Assembly: GCF_019931575.1 (NCBI RefSeq)
Contig: NZ_CP082923.1
Span: 3,348,001-3,412,000, forward strand
Length of the DNA stretch: 64,000 nt
DNA from: Caulobacter segnis
GTDB lineage: Bacteria; Pseudomonadota; Alphaproteobacteria; Caulobacterales; Caulobacteraceae
Reading direction: 5' to 3'
Made by a program: the position numbers and the translations under genes. The notes under the pieces were generated by a model. It made no database searches, was not told where the DNA came from, and was given only the letters and a program-made list of their open reading frames with translations. Below are positions 9,072-17,169 of the stretch, one piece after another (position 1 is the first letter of the stretch; every line of letters starts with the position of its first letter).

Positions 9072-9473
9072 TCAGGCGCCCGCGCCATCGCGCAGGAGAC
9101 GTTCGATCATGTCGCCCAGGGCGGCCTCGATGATCGGCTTCCGCAGCACGCGGGCGTATCCGGCCGACCGGGCCGCCTCTTCCAGGTCCCGCGTCGTCTC
9201 GGACGTGAGCAGGATGGCCACGCCCCGCCAGTCCTTGGCGCGCAGCGCGGTCAGCAGGCCCAGACCGTCGCCGTCGGGAAGCTTGTATTCCGAGACCAGC
9301 ACCGCCGCCTCGCCGGCCGCGCCATCGGCCAGCACCGGCCGGCAGGCCCCGAAGGCCCGCACGTCGAAGCGGCGCGCGCGCAGATGAAGCTGCAGAGACC
9401 GGCGGATGGCGGGATCGTCCTCGACTAGCAGGACCGATGTCCGGCTTTCGGAGGCGCTGGGCGGCGAGGTCAT
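9072..9473 (-). CDS. Single-domain response regulator with Glu at the phospho-acceptor site
   Basis: A 133-residue lone receiver domain (LLVEDDPAIR acidic patch at 17-24; KP motif at 112-113) with no output domain. At the phosphorylated aspartate position the sequence reads VLVSEYKLPDGDG, so residue 62 is glutamate, not aspartate. It may therefore be locked in an active-like state or not be phosphorylated at all. It lies 79 bases downstream of fixJ and has a TACGTA element in its upstream region. FixT, a receiver-like FixL inhibitor of Caulobacter, is a tempting parallel, but FixT is reported to carry a cysteine cluster binding an iron-sulfur centre and this protein has only one cysteine (residue 44). 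Confidence 0.85.
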   Translation of the reverse strand: MTSPPSASESRTSVLLVEDDPAIRRSLQLHLRARRFDVRAFGACRPVLADGAAGEAAVLVSEYKLPDGDGLGLLTALRAKDWRGVAILLTSETTRDLEEAARSAGYARVLRKPIIEAALGDMIERLLRDGAGA

Positions 9474-9538
9474 CTGGCATCAAGGCGGCGAGTCGAAACT
9501 GACTGTCCGAACCCTTGCCCGACGCGAAAGTCGCTGTC

Positions 9539-9553
9539 GTTACGTAGACCCCC
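9539..9553. promoter_or_regulatory. Candidate FixJ-type site upstream of the receiver gene
   Basis: GTTACGTAGACCCCC contains the TACGTA core seen also at 9002 and the related CTACGT near the fixL 5' end. It lies 66-80 bases upstream of the receiver start at 9473, next to the fixJ stop. A FixJ-dependent promoter for the receiver gene would fit, but this is inference from pattern and position. Confidence 0.35.
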
Positions 9554-10176
9554 TAGGTGATCGAGGCGTCCAGGCCCGCCGCGAACGCCAGCCGTAGGGC
9601 CTCGGACAGGTTGCGCACCCCCAGCTTGGTCATCAGGTTGGCGCGGTGCACTTCGACGGTCCTGGGCGAGATGCCTAGGTCGAAGGCGATCGACTTGTTG
9701 GGCAGCCCCCGCACCATGCCCTTGAACACGTCCAGTTCGCGGGGACTGAGCCCCGCCAGGATCGTCGACGCCTCGCCGGCGCGCAGGATCTTGGTCTCGG
9801 CGGCTTGCAGTCGCTCCAGGCCGCGCTCGATGGCGTCGATCAGGTCGGCCTGCTCGAAGGGCTTTTCCAGGAAGTCGACGGCGCCGGCCTTCATGGCCCG
9901 CACGGCGACCGAGACATCGCCGTGGCCCGTCAGCACGACCACCGGCAAGGCCAGGCCTCGGGCGATCATCTCGGCCTGCACCGCCAGCCCGTCCATGTCG
10001 GGCATGCGCACGTCCAGCAGCACGCAGCCCGGCTCCAGCCCCTTGGCCTCCTTCAGGAAGGCGACCCCGGAGGCGTGGGTGGTGACGGCGTAGCCGGCGG
10101 TGCGCAGCAGGAAGCTGGCCGAGCGCCGGACGGCGTCCTCGTCGTCGACGATGTGGACTACGCTCTTGTCAGCCAT
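9553..10176 (-). CDS. fixJ: FixJ oxygen-responsive response regulator
   Basis: A 207-residue regulator with an N-terminal receiver (D11, D12, phospho-acceptor D55, K105) and a C-terminal LuxR/FixJ helix-turn-helix (about 158-185, [21 protein letters not shown]). FixJ is phosphorylated by FixL under low oxygen and activates fixK and other genes. It overlaps the 3' end of fixL by 8 bases, so the pair is co-transcribed in the order fixL-fixJ. Confidence 0.95.
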   Translation of the reverse strand: MADKSVVHIVDDEDAVRRSASFLLRTAGYAVTTHASGVAFLKEAKGLEPGCVLLDVRMPDMDGLAVQAEMIARGLALPVVVLTGHGDVSVAVRAMKAGAVDFLEKPFEQADLIDAIERGLERLQAAETKILRAGEASTILAGLSPRELDVFKGMVRGLPNKSIAFDLGISPRTVEVHRANLMTKLGVRNLSEALRLAFAAGLDASIT

Positions 10177-11803
10177 CGACCTGCTCCGGCTCCGCCCGGA
10201 CGAGCGTGAAATGGAATTGCGAACCGCCGCCCGGCCGCGGTTCGAACCAGATCCGGCCGCCGTGCGCCTCGACGATCGTACGGCAGATCGAAAGACCCAG
10301 GCCCATGCCTTCGGACTTGGTGCTGACGAAGGCGCTGAACAGGCCGTCGATGACGTCGTGGGGGACCCCGGGACCGGAATCCGCGACGGTCAGGCGGACC
10401 AGCCCGCCCTCCTGGGCCTGGCTGCTGAACCAGAGGCGGTGCTCGGGCGAGTCGGCCATGGCCTCGACCGCGTTGCGGGCCAGATTGACCAGCACCTGCT
10501 GGATCTGGACCTTGTCGACCAGCACGCGGCCGATCGCGGGATCCAGGCTCACCTCGGCCTCGACGCCGTGCACCCGCGCCCCGACCAGGCCCAGCGTCAT
10601 CGACTCGCGGACCAGGGCCGAAAGGTCGTGGGCGGTCTTGTCAACCTCGCCGCGCGCCACGAACTCGCGCAGGCGGCGCACGATGTGGCCGGCGCGCAGA
10701 GCCTCGCTGACGGCGTCGTCCAGCGCCTCCAGGATCATCGGCAGGTCGTCCGGCTCGTGTCGTGTCAGCAGGCTGCGGACACCCTGCACGTAGTTGGCCA
10801 CGGCCGTGATCGGCTGGTTCAGTTCGTGCGCCAGGGTCGAGGCCATGGCGCCCATGGCGCTGACCCGCGAAACGTGGATCAGCTCGGCCTGCAGGGTCTC
10901 CAGCTTGGCCTCGGTGCGATAGCGCTCGGTGAGGTCGCGAATGAAGCCGGTGAAGACGCGCTGTCCCTCCCCCTTGGCCTCGCCGACCGCCAGTTCCATC
11001 GGGAAGGTCGAGCCATCCCGCCTCTGGCCGGTGACCACACGGCCCAGGCCGATGATCCGCCGCTCGCCGGTCTCGACATAGCGCTGCAGGTAGCTGTCGT
11101 GCCGCTCGCGGTCCGGCGAGGGCATCAACACGCGGATATTGGCCCCGACGACGTCCGCCTCCGCATAGCCGAACAGCCGCTCGGCCGCCGCGCTGAAGGA
11201 CAGGATCAGGCCGTGGTCGTCGATGACGATCATGGCGTCGGGAACCGTCGACAGGATCGATTGCAGGTGGTTGGCGCTGGCGCGCAGGGCCCGCTCGCTG
11301 GCGCGCTGGTCGGTGGCGTCGCGCACGACCACGCCGTAGCCCTCGAGCTTGCCGCCGCCGTCGCGCAGGGCCGTGACCGAGACGTGGGCCAGGAACTCCG
11401 AGCCGTCCTTCCGGACCCGCCAGTCCTCCTCCTCGAACCGGCCCTGCTCGCGGGCGCGGGCTAGGTCGGCCGCGGGCTTGTCACGGTCCTTGGCGTCCTC
11501 GGGATAGAAGACGGCGGTGTTCTGTCCCAGGATCTCGGCCTCGGCCCATCCTTTCAGGCGCTCGGCGCCGGCGTTCCAGATCAGCACGTCGCCCTTGGGA
11601 TCGAGCATGTAGATGGCGTACTCGGCCGCGCCGTCGATCAGGAGGTTCAGCTGGTGCGCGGCCGCGCCGGCCGGTGCGGCGTCGCGGCGTCGCCTCGCCT
11701 TCAGGCCGAGGGCGACCGCGGCCGTCGCGAAGCCCGCCAGGGCCAGGCCATAGGCGATCAGATGCTGAACGTCGGCCAGTCGCGACGCCTTGCCGATATC
11801 CAT
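10169..11803 (-). CDS. fixL: FixL heme-PAS oxygen-sensing histidine kinase
   Basis: A 544-residue sensor kinase with one N-terminal membrane segment (about 12-35), a first PAS domain (about 52-165), a second heme-type PAS (about 180-295), HisKA with H326 ([12 protein letters not shown]) and a C-terminal ATPase domain ([13 protein letters not shown]). The second PAS aligns closely with Bradyrhizobium FixL: the heme ligand histidine is kept (H235 in RHDSY) and the distal arginine is kept (R255 in IIGLGR), while the position of rhizobial H214 is arginine (R249). Deoxy-heme FixL would autophosphorylate and pass phosphate to FixJ. A single membrane span contrasts with four in Sinorhizobium FixL and none in Bradyrhizobium FixL. 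Confidence 0.95.
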   Translation of the reverse strand: MDIGKASRLADVQHLIAYGLALAGFATAAVALGLKARRRRDAAPAGAAAHQLNLLIDGAAEYAIYMLDPKGDVLIWNAGAERLKGWAEAEILGQNTAVFYPEDAKDRDKPAADLARAREQGRFEEEDWRVRKDGSEFLAHVSVTALRDGGGKLEGYGVVVRDATDQRASERALRASANHLQSILSTVPDAMIVIDDHGLILSFSAAAERLFGYAEADVVGANIRVLMPSPDRERHDSYLQRYVETGERRIIGLGRVVTGQRRDGSTFPMELAVGEAKGEGQRVFTGFIRDLTERYRTEAKLETLQAELIHVSRVSAMGAMASTLAHELNQPITAVANYVQGVRSLLTRHEPDDLPMILEALDDAVSEALRAGHIVRRLREFVARGEVDKTAHDLSALVRESMTLGLVGARVHGVEAEVSLDPAIGRVLVDKVQIQQVLVNLARNAVEAMADSPEHRLWFSSQAQEGGLVRLTVADSGPGVPHDVIDGLFSAFVSTKSEGMGLGLSICRTIVEAHGGRIWFEPRPGGGSQFHFTLVRAEPEQVDG

Positions 11804-11906
11804 GCGGTCCGCCGAAATCCTCGTCGCGCCGATGATGGCCTGCGTCGGATGGCGGGATCAAGCGTCGGGCGCCCGACTAAAGCCTCCGGCGCCTGCGCGC
11901 TGATCC

Positions 11907-11919
11907 GGGAAACTACGTC
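11907..11919. promoter_or_regulatory. Candidate FixJ-type site between fixL and the GNAT gene
   Basis: Read on the minus strand the sequence is GACGTAGTTTCCC, close to the FixJ pattern known from rhizobial promoters (CTAAGTAGTTTCCC-like). It lies 104 bases upstream of fixL and 71 bases upstream of the divergent acetyltransferase gene. It could serve either; no experiment is implied. Confidence 0.38.
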
Positions 11920-11989
11920 GGGGGTACTACCGAATGGCGCGGGCGCCCCCTCCCGCGCGACATTGAGGGCGACAGAACGAGGCCCTCCC

Positions 11990-12532
11990 ATGCCCAAGCA
12001 CGACACCGACACCGACACCCTAGCGCGCGACCTGACGGTCGTGGCGCGCACCCAAGGCGGCCTTGACGTTCGCATGCGTCCGGCGACGTCGGCCGATCAC
12101 GACGCGCTGGCCGCCTTCTTCGCGGACCTGAGCCCCGAGGACCGGCGCCACCGCTTCCTGGCCAGCCTCAAGACGGTCGACGAGCGGCAACTGGCGCTGA
12201 TGATCAGGAACGACGACGGGCCGGACAGGACCTTCGTGTCGTGCGACGCCGCCGACGGCGCGATCCTCGCCGTGGCGACGCTGGCGACCGGCCTCGACGC
12301 CGAGCGCGCCGAGGTCGCGGTGTCGGTCCGTTCCGACCTGAAGGGTCGCGGCCTCTCCTGGTCGCTGCTGAAGCACGCCCTGACCTACGCCCGCGCCGTC
12401 GGCGTCAAGGTCGTGGAGTCGATCGAGACGGCCGACAACCATCCCGCCCTGGATCTGGAGCGCGAGATGGGCTTCACGGTCCGCCCGGTGTCCGACGACC
12501 ACGGCCTGCGCCTGGCCGAACGCGCCGTCTAG
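11990..12532 (+). CDS. GNAT-family N-acetyltransferase
   Basis: A 180-residue protein with a GNAT fold: DVRMRPATSADHDALAAFF at the N-terminal strand-helix, a SVRSDLKGRGLSWSLLKHAL region that corresponds to the acetyl-CoA-binding V/I-x-x-x-x-Q/R-G-x-G/A motif (here DLKGRGLS), and a C-terminal LEREMGFTVRP. It resembles the GNAT domain attached to Pat/acyl-CoA synthetase-like proteins, but stands alone here. Substrate unknown. It diverges from fixL and may share its control region. ATG 11990 is chosen because the longer frame lacks family similarity. Confidence 0.8.
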   Translation: MPKHDTDTDTLARDLTVVARTQGGLDVRMRPATSADHDALAAFFADLSPEDRRHRFLASLKTVDERQLALMIRNDDGPDRTFVSCDAADGAILAVATLATGLDAERAEVAVSVRSDLKGRGLSWSLLKHALTYARAVGVKVVESIETADNHPALDLEREMGFTVRPVSDDHGLRLAERAV

Positions 12533-13449
12533 ACGGCGATGCCGACCGTCACCGTCGCCGTATAGCCGGCCGAGACACTGCCCGTCACGGTCGGCGTCAT
12601 GGCCGTGATCTGGGCCGAGGTGTTGTCACCGAAGACATTGTCGCTGGCGATCGTGATCGCCGCGAGGTTGGTGACGCTGGACGAATAGCCGCTGGCGCCG
12701 TTGTAGACGGTGCTGGACACGCTGGACGGCATGGCGAACTGCGAGGTCAGCGTGGCGTTGCGCTGGGTCGTCGCGCTCACGAGGCTCGGGAAGACCTCGA
12801 AGTGGATGTGCGGCCAGCGGCCGGAATAGCAGCCCGGATAGATGGTCGTGAACGTCACTTCGCCGTTGGAGTCGGTGACCTGCACGCCGCGCAGATAGTT
12901 CTGGTTCGTGACCGTATAGAGTGAATAATTGCCTTCGCGCGTGCAGTGCCAGATGTACACGGCGTAGCCCGACAGGACCGCGCAGCTGGAATTGGTGTTC
13001 ACCACCTTGATCGTGATCGTCAGCGGCACGCCATCGGCCGTGCCGCTGTAGCTGCCGAAGCTGGAGCGGATGTCGCTGCGCACGATGCCGCTGGTCGTCA
13101 GGCTGTTGGAGATCACGCCGTTGACGCTGTTGGTGCCATCCGACGGATAGGGCCCGTTGGTCTCGGTCGGATCGGCCACGCAGCTGGTCGTCGTCGTGGT
13201 TCCGGTGGTCGTCCCGGTAGTCGTCGTGCCCGTGGTGGTCGTCGTCCCAGTCGTCGTGGTGGTCGAGGTCGACGACGCGGCGCTGCTGGAGTCCGAACCT
13301 CCGCCGCCGCACGCGGCGATCAACGCGCCGGTCCCGCCAACCGCGAACAGGCTCAGCAGACGACGGCGCGCCAGGGTGTGCTTGGCCATGACCTCCAGGT
13401 CGTGATTGAGGCCCAGATCATGGTCTTCGAGATGGTCGTGTTCGTGCAT
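12529..13449 (-). CDS. Intradiol ring-cleavage dioxygenase-like lipoprotein with Tat signal
   Basis: A 306-residue protein. Residues 1-24 are rich in His and Asp (MHEHDHLEDHDLGLNHDLEV). Next comes a signal with consecutive arginines (ARRRLLSLFAVGG) and a lipobox ending LIAAC, so Tat export and lipid attachment are likely. A Thr/Gly/Ser linker of about 30 residues leads to a dioxygenase domain with the iron-ligand context VYIWHCTREGNYSLY, TIYPGCYSGRW and PHIHFEVF; both tyrosines and both histidines of intradiol dioxygenases are present. The longer frame to 14025 is rejected because it overlaps virB1. ATG 13449 has AAGGGAGA upstream. Substrate unknown; an extracytoplasmic aromatic-ring or related role is inferred. 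Confidence 0.85.
   Translation of the reverse strand: MHEHDHLEDHDLGLNHDLEVMAKHTLARRRLLSLFAVGGTGALIAACGGGGSDSSSAASSTSTTTTTGTTTTTGTTTTGTTTGTTTTTSCVADPTETNGPYPSDGTNSVNGVISNSLTTSGIVRSDIRSSFGSYSGTADGVPLTITIKVVNTNSSCAVLSGYAVYIWHCTREGNYSLYTVTNQNYLRGVQVTDSNGEVTFTTIYPGCYSGRWPHIHFEVFPSLVSATTQRNATLTSQFAMPSSVSSTVYNGASGYSSSVTNLAAITIASDNVFGDNTSAQITAMTPTVTGSVSAGYTATVTVGIAV
13186..13272 (-). repeat. Thr-codon low-complexity run inside the dioxygenase-like gene
   Basis: Near-repeats of ACG/ACC/ACT with occasional GGC encode runs such as TTTTTGTTTTTG. This is a coding linker between the lipidated cysteine and the enzyme domain and could vary in length between strains. Confidence 0.7.
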
Positions 13450-13533
13450 CGGCCTGCGCTCTCCCTTGAGTTCGACCGCCGCGCGGTCTTGAGGCAGCAG
13501 TGCCTTTCCGCTGAGTTCTAAGTACGGCTCCAC

Positions 13534-13583
13534 TGTATTGCGTTCGTATCGGCGCCGAGACGGGCTGATACAAAGGCAATACG
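13534..13583. promoter_or_regulatory. Imperfect inverted repeat in the virB1 / dioxygenase divergent region
   Basis: The arms TGTATTGCGTTCGTATC (13534-13550) and GATACAAAGGCAATACG (13567-13583) match at 14 of 17 positions when inverted, with a 16-base spacer. The site lies midway between the two divergent starts (13449 and 13664), as expected of an operator. A related element, GGCAATACAAAGG, occurs on the minus strand at 24858-24870 upstream of an OmpR-type regulator. Confidence 0.45.
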
Positions 13584-13663
13584 AAGGCGCCCGACTGCTC
13601 TCACAATCGGATCGTCTACTCCGCATCACCGCCTTCAGAAGGGGTGGTACGGAGACAAGAGAC

Positions 13664-14233
13664 GTGAAAGCGCCCGCCCAGACCTGTATCGCGACGCTCG
13701 CCGCCCTGGCGATGGCGTCGGCCGGCGCGGCCCGCGCCCAGGTGCTGCAGATTGGTGATGACGGCGCGGTCCAGAAGATCGGCGGCGGCTGGGCCAAGCC
13801 CGCCGAAACCGCCTCTTCGAAATCCACGGCTTGGCGCGCCGAGTTCGAGGCCGCCGCCGCCGCGAACGACCTGGATCCCGACTTCCTCGCCGCCGTCGCC
13901 CGGACCGAGTCCGCCCTCGACCCGCGCGCGGTCTCCGCCGCCGGGGCGATCGGCCTGATGCAGCTGATGCCGGCCACGGCCCGTGACCTGGGCGTCAATC
14001 CCTGGAACCCCGCGCAGAACATCATGGGCGGGGCGCGCTACCTGCGCGCCCTGCTCGACCACTTCGACGGCCAGATCGACCTCGCCCTGGCCGCGTACAA
14101 CGCCGGCGCCGGCGCGGTGACGCGATACGGCGGCGTGCCGCCCTACGCCGAGACCCGGACCTATGTCGGCCGCAACCTCGACCGCCTCGCCGACCTGGCG
14201 GACGCCAACACCACCGGAGAACACGCTCAATGA
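13664..14233 (+). CDS. virB1: VirB1-like lytic transglycosylase
   Basis: A 189-residue protein from GTG 13664, preceded by GGAGACAAG. An N-terminal signal peptide ends near AGAARAQ (about 26). The SLT/lysozyme-like domain shows ARTESALDPRAVS (catalytic Glu), GAIGLMQLMPATARDLGV, NIMGGARYLRALL and LALAAYNAGAGAV. It would open peptidoglycan for assembly of the type IV secretion channel. It is the first gene of the virB operon and its stop overlaps the virB2 start (ATGA). Confidence 0.9.
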   Translation: MKAPAQTCIATLAALAMASAGAARAQVLQIGDDGAVQKIGGGWAKPAETASSKSTAWRAEFEAAAAANDLDPDFLAAVARTESALDPRAVSAAGAIGLMQLMPATARDLGVNPWNPAQNIMGGARYLRALLDHFDGQIDLALAAYNAGAGAVTRYGGVPPYAETRTYVGRNLDRLADLADANTTGEHAQ

Positions 14234-14457
14234 AGGATCCCGCGGGCTCGGGCCCGATCATCGCCGCCCTGGGCTGGGTGCAAGGCACGCTGCTGGGTAA
14301 CGTCGCCACCGCCGTCGCGGTCATCGCCGTGGCCATGGTCGGCTTCATGATGCTGACCGGCCGGATCAACTGGCGCATGGGCGCGACCGTGGTCCTGGGC
14401 TGCTTCATCCTGTTCGGCGCCACCACGATCGTCGGCGGCATCCAGGCGGCGGGCTGA
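14230..14457 (+). CDS. virB2: VirB2-like (TrbC family) pilin
   Basis: A 75-residue protein with two hydrophobic helices (about 21-43 and 49-70), separated by a short polar loop TGRINWR, as in mature VirB2/TrbC pilins. It would form the pilus of the secretion system. No long, cleavable signal peptide precedes the helices, which is unlike typical VirB2 precursors of about 120 residues. The start is fixed by the four-base overlap with virB1. Confidence 0.85.
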   Translation: MKDPAGSGPIIAALGWVQGTLLGNVATAVAVIAVAMVGFMMLTGRINWRMGATVVLGCFILFGATTIVGGIQAAG

Positions 14458-14461
14458 CGCC

Positions 14462-14746
14462 ATGACCGCCCTTTCGCGCGCGCCGATCTTCCGGGCCCTG
14501 ACCCAGCCGCAGATGTTCGGCGGCGTGACCTACTCGTTCTTCATCATCAACGGGGTGGTGACGACCGAGGCCTTCCTGGTCACGCGCAGCTTCTGGGCCC
14601 TGGGCGCGGCCGCCTTGATCCATGCGATCGGCTACCTGGCCTGCCTGCGCGAGCCCCGGATCTTCGACCTGTGGCTGACCCGCGTCAGCCGCTGCCCGCG
14701 CACGCCCGACTGGCGGCGCTGGCGTTGCAACAGCTACGCCCCCTGA
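14462..14746 (+). CDS. virB3: VirB3-like inner-membrane protein
   Basis: A 94-residue protein with the family opening APIFRALTQPQMFGGV and one or two membrane segments (about 22-38 and 44-60), then LREPRIFDLWL typical of VirB3. VirB3 works with VirB4 at the inner membrane. It starts 4 bases after virB2 and ends 11 bases before virB4. A cysteine/arginine-rich tail follows. Confidence 0.9.
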   Translation: MTALSRAPIFRALTQPQMFGGVTYSFFIINGVVTTEAFLVTRSFWALGAAALIHAIGYLACLREPRIFDLWLTRVSRCPRTPDWRRWRCNSYAP

Positions 14747-14757
14747 AGGCCCCCACC

Positions 14758-17169
14758 ATGCGCCTGTTCCAACGCCAAGACCCGCGCGCCGGCGACCGCC
14801 TGCCCTACGCCAGCCTGATGGGCGGCGACACGGTGGTCCTGCGGGACGGCGCACTGCTGCAGGTGCTGCACCTGGCCGGCTTCCCGTTCGAGACCGCCGA
14901 CACCGCCGACCTGAACCACAAGCAGGCCGCGCGCGACGCCGCCCTGCGAGCCGTCGGCGACTCCCGCTACGTCGTCCATCATCACATCATCCGCCGCCGG
15001 GTCGAGGCCGGGCTGGAAAGCCGCTTCGACGACCCCGTCTGCGGCGAGATCGACCGTCGCTGGCAGGACCGCCTGAAGTCACGACGGCTGTTCGTCAATG
15101 ACCTGTTCGTCACGATCCTGCGCCGCCCCGCCAAGGGCAAGGCCGGCGCGGCCGAGCGGCTGGCGAGCCTCTTCACCAAGGGCATGTCCGCCCAGACGCA
15201 GGCCGCCGCCCAGGCCCGCGAGCTACGCGAACTGGACGGCGCTCGCGAGGCGCTGATGGCGGCGCTGGCGCCCTACGGTCCGCGCCTTCTGGGCGAGTAC
15301 GAGACCGTCCACGGCCGCTGCTCGGAACCGCTGGAGTTCCTGTCGGCGCTTTACAATGGCGAGATGCGGCCGGTGCTGACGCCGACCGGCGACATCGGCC
15401 ATCACCTGCCCTATCGCCGGATCAGCTTCGGCCACGAGACCCTCGAGCGCAAAGGCGCGGCGGCGGCCAAGGACTTCTGCGCTATCCTGTCGCTGAAGGC
15501 GTACCCGCCGTACGCCACGCCCGGCATCCTGGACGCCCTGCTACGCCTGCCGTTCGAGATGACTCTGGCCGAGGGCTTCGCCTTCCTCGACCGCCAGACC
15601 GCCACCGAGCAGGTCTCGCTGGCCCTGCGCCGCTTCCGCGCCGCCGACGAGGACAGCGCCAGCCTCAAGCGCGGCCTGGTCGATGCCAAGGACGACCTGG
15701 CCTCGGGCAAGTCGGGCCTGGGCGAGCACCAGTTCAGCGTGCTGGTCCGCGCCGAGAGCTTGGAGGCCCTGGACCGCGCGGTCGCCGACTGCGCCGCCGC
15801 CCTGGCCGATGTCGGCGCGATCGCGGTGCGCGAGGACCTGGCCCTGGAGCCGACCTTCTGGGCCCAGCTCCCCGGCAACGAGGCCTACGCCGCCCGCAAG
15901 GCCCTGATCTCGACCGGCGCCTTCGCCAGCCTGGCCTCGCTGCATGGCTTCCCGATCGGCCGGGCCGAGGGCAACCACTGGGGTCCCGCCGTGACCGTGC
16001 TGGAGACCACCTCGGGCACGCCGTACTTCTTCAACTTCCACGAAGGCGACCTCGGCAACTTCACGATCATCGGCCCGTCCGGCTCGGGCAAGACGGTGGT
16101 GCTGAACTTTCTGGCCGCCCAGGCCCAGAAGTTCGCCCCGCGCACCATCTGCTTCGACAAGGATCGCGGCGCGGAGATCTTCCTGCGCGGGGTCGGCGGC
16201 CACTACGCCACGCTGCGCCCCGGCCAGCCGACCGGCTTCAACCCGCTGCAACTGCCCGACAGCCCCGCCAGCCGCGCCTTCCTCCGCGCCTGGGCCGCGC
16301 GCCTGGTCTGCAAGCCGGGCCAGACCTTGTCGGCCGAGGAAGAGAAGATCGTCGCCGACGCGGTCGACGCCAACTACGACCAGGAGCCGGCCTACCGCCG
16401 CCTGCGCTATTTCCGTGAGCTGCTGGGCGGTCTGCGCCGGCCCGAACCTGGCGACCTGGCCGCCCGCCTGACCCCCTGGTGCGGCGAAGGCGACCGCGCC
16501 TGGCTGTTCGACAACGCCGCCGACCGCCTGGACCTGTCACAGGCCACCCTCGGCTTTGACATGACCGAGGTCCTCGACGATCCGATCCTGCGCACCCCGG
16601 CCCTGATGTACCTGTTCCACCGCGTCGAGGAGCGGCTGGACGGCACGCCGACCCTGATCCTGATCGACGAGGGCTGGAAGGCCCTGGACGACGAGGTCTT
16701 CGCCGCCCGCATCCGCGACTGGATGAAGACGCTGCGCAAGCGCAACGCCATCGTCGGCTTCGGCACCCAGAGCGCCCGCGACGCCCTGGAGAGTCGGGTG
16801 GCCACGGCGATCATCGAGCAGACCGCCACCCAGATTTTCATGCCCAATCCCCGGGCCCAGGCCGCCGACTATTGCGACGGCTTCGGCCTGACCGAGCACG
16901 AGCTATCGCTGGTCCAGGGCCTGCCGGCCCACGCCCACTGCTTCCTGGTCAAGCACGGCAACCACAGCGTCGTGGCGCGCCTTGACCTCTCGGCCATGCC
17001 CGACCTGCTGACCGCCCTCTCGGGTCGCGAGGCCAAGGTGCGGACGCTGGACGACCTGCGCCGGCGACTGGGCGAGCATCCGGCGCGGTGGTGGGAGGCC
17101 CTGATCGGCGCGGCCTACCCGGGCGTCGAGCCCGAGGCCCCCGCCCCACGGCTGCGGAGCGTGTCATGA
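14758..17169 (+). CDS. virB4: VirB4-like type IV secretion ATPase
   Basis: An 803-residue ATPase from ATG 14758 (MRLFQRQDPRAGD); the upstream extension to 14671 overlaps virB3 and is rejected. The N-terminal domain (about 1-400) is the CagE/TrbE-type region. The C-terminal motor has Walker A GPSGSGKTV at about 439-447 and Walker B LILIDEGW with D637 and E638. VirB4 powers assembly of the pilus and substrate transfer at the inner membrane. The stop overlaps the virB6 start (ATGA at 17166-17169). Confidence 0.95.
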   Translation: MRLFQRQDPRAGDRLPYASLMGGDTVVLRDGALLQVLHLAGFPFETADTADLNHKQAARDAALRAVGDSRYVVHHHIIRRRVEAGLESRFDDPVCGEIDRRWQDRLKSRRLFVNDLFVTILRRPAKGKAGAAERLASLFTKGMSAQTQAAAQARELRELDGAREALMAALAPYGPRLLGEYETVHGRCSEPLEFLSALYNGEMRPVLTPTGDIGHHLPYRRISFGHETLERKGAAAAKDFCAILSLKAYPPYATPGILDALLRLPFEMTLAEGFAFLDRQTATEQVSLALRRFRAADEDSASLKRGLVDAKDDLASGKSGLGEHQFSVLVRAESLEALDRAVADCAAALADVGAIAVREDLALEPTFWAQLPGNEAYAARKALISTGAFASLASLHGFPIGRAEGNHWGPAVTVLETTSGTPYFFNFHEGDLGNFTIIGPSGSGKTVVLNFLAAQAQKFAPRTICFDKDRGAEIFLRGVGGHYATLRPGQPTGFNPLQLPDSPASRAFLRAWAARLVCKPGQTLSAEEEKIVADAVDANYDQEPAYRRLRYFRELLGGLRRPEPGDLAARLTPWCGEGDRAWLFDNAADRLDLSQATLGFDMTEVLDDPILRTPALMYLFHRVEERLDGTPTLILIDEGWKALDDEVFAARIRDWMKTLRKRNAIVGFGTQSARDALESRVATAIIEQTATQIFMPNPRAQAADYCDGFGLTEHELSLVQGLPAHAHCFLVKHGNHSVVARLDLSAMPDLLTALSGREAKVRTLDDLRRRLGEHPARWWEALIGAAYPGVEPEAPAPRLRSVS

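Noticed and set aside
13186..13272. Short repeated units thought to be a CRISPR-like or satellite array
   Set aside because: The repeats are threonine codons in frame within the dioxygenase-like gene; there are no spacers.
12529..14025. A longer N-terminal extension of the dioxygenase-like gene to 14025
   Set aside because: The extension overlaps virB1 antisense and does not resemble any protein; the Tat signal begins right after ATG 13449.
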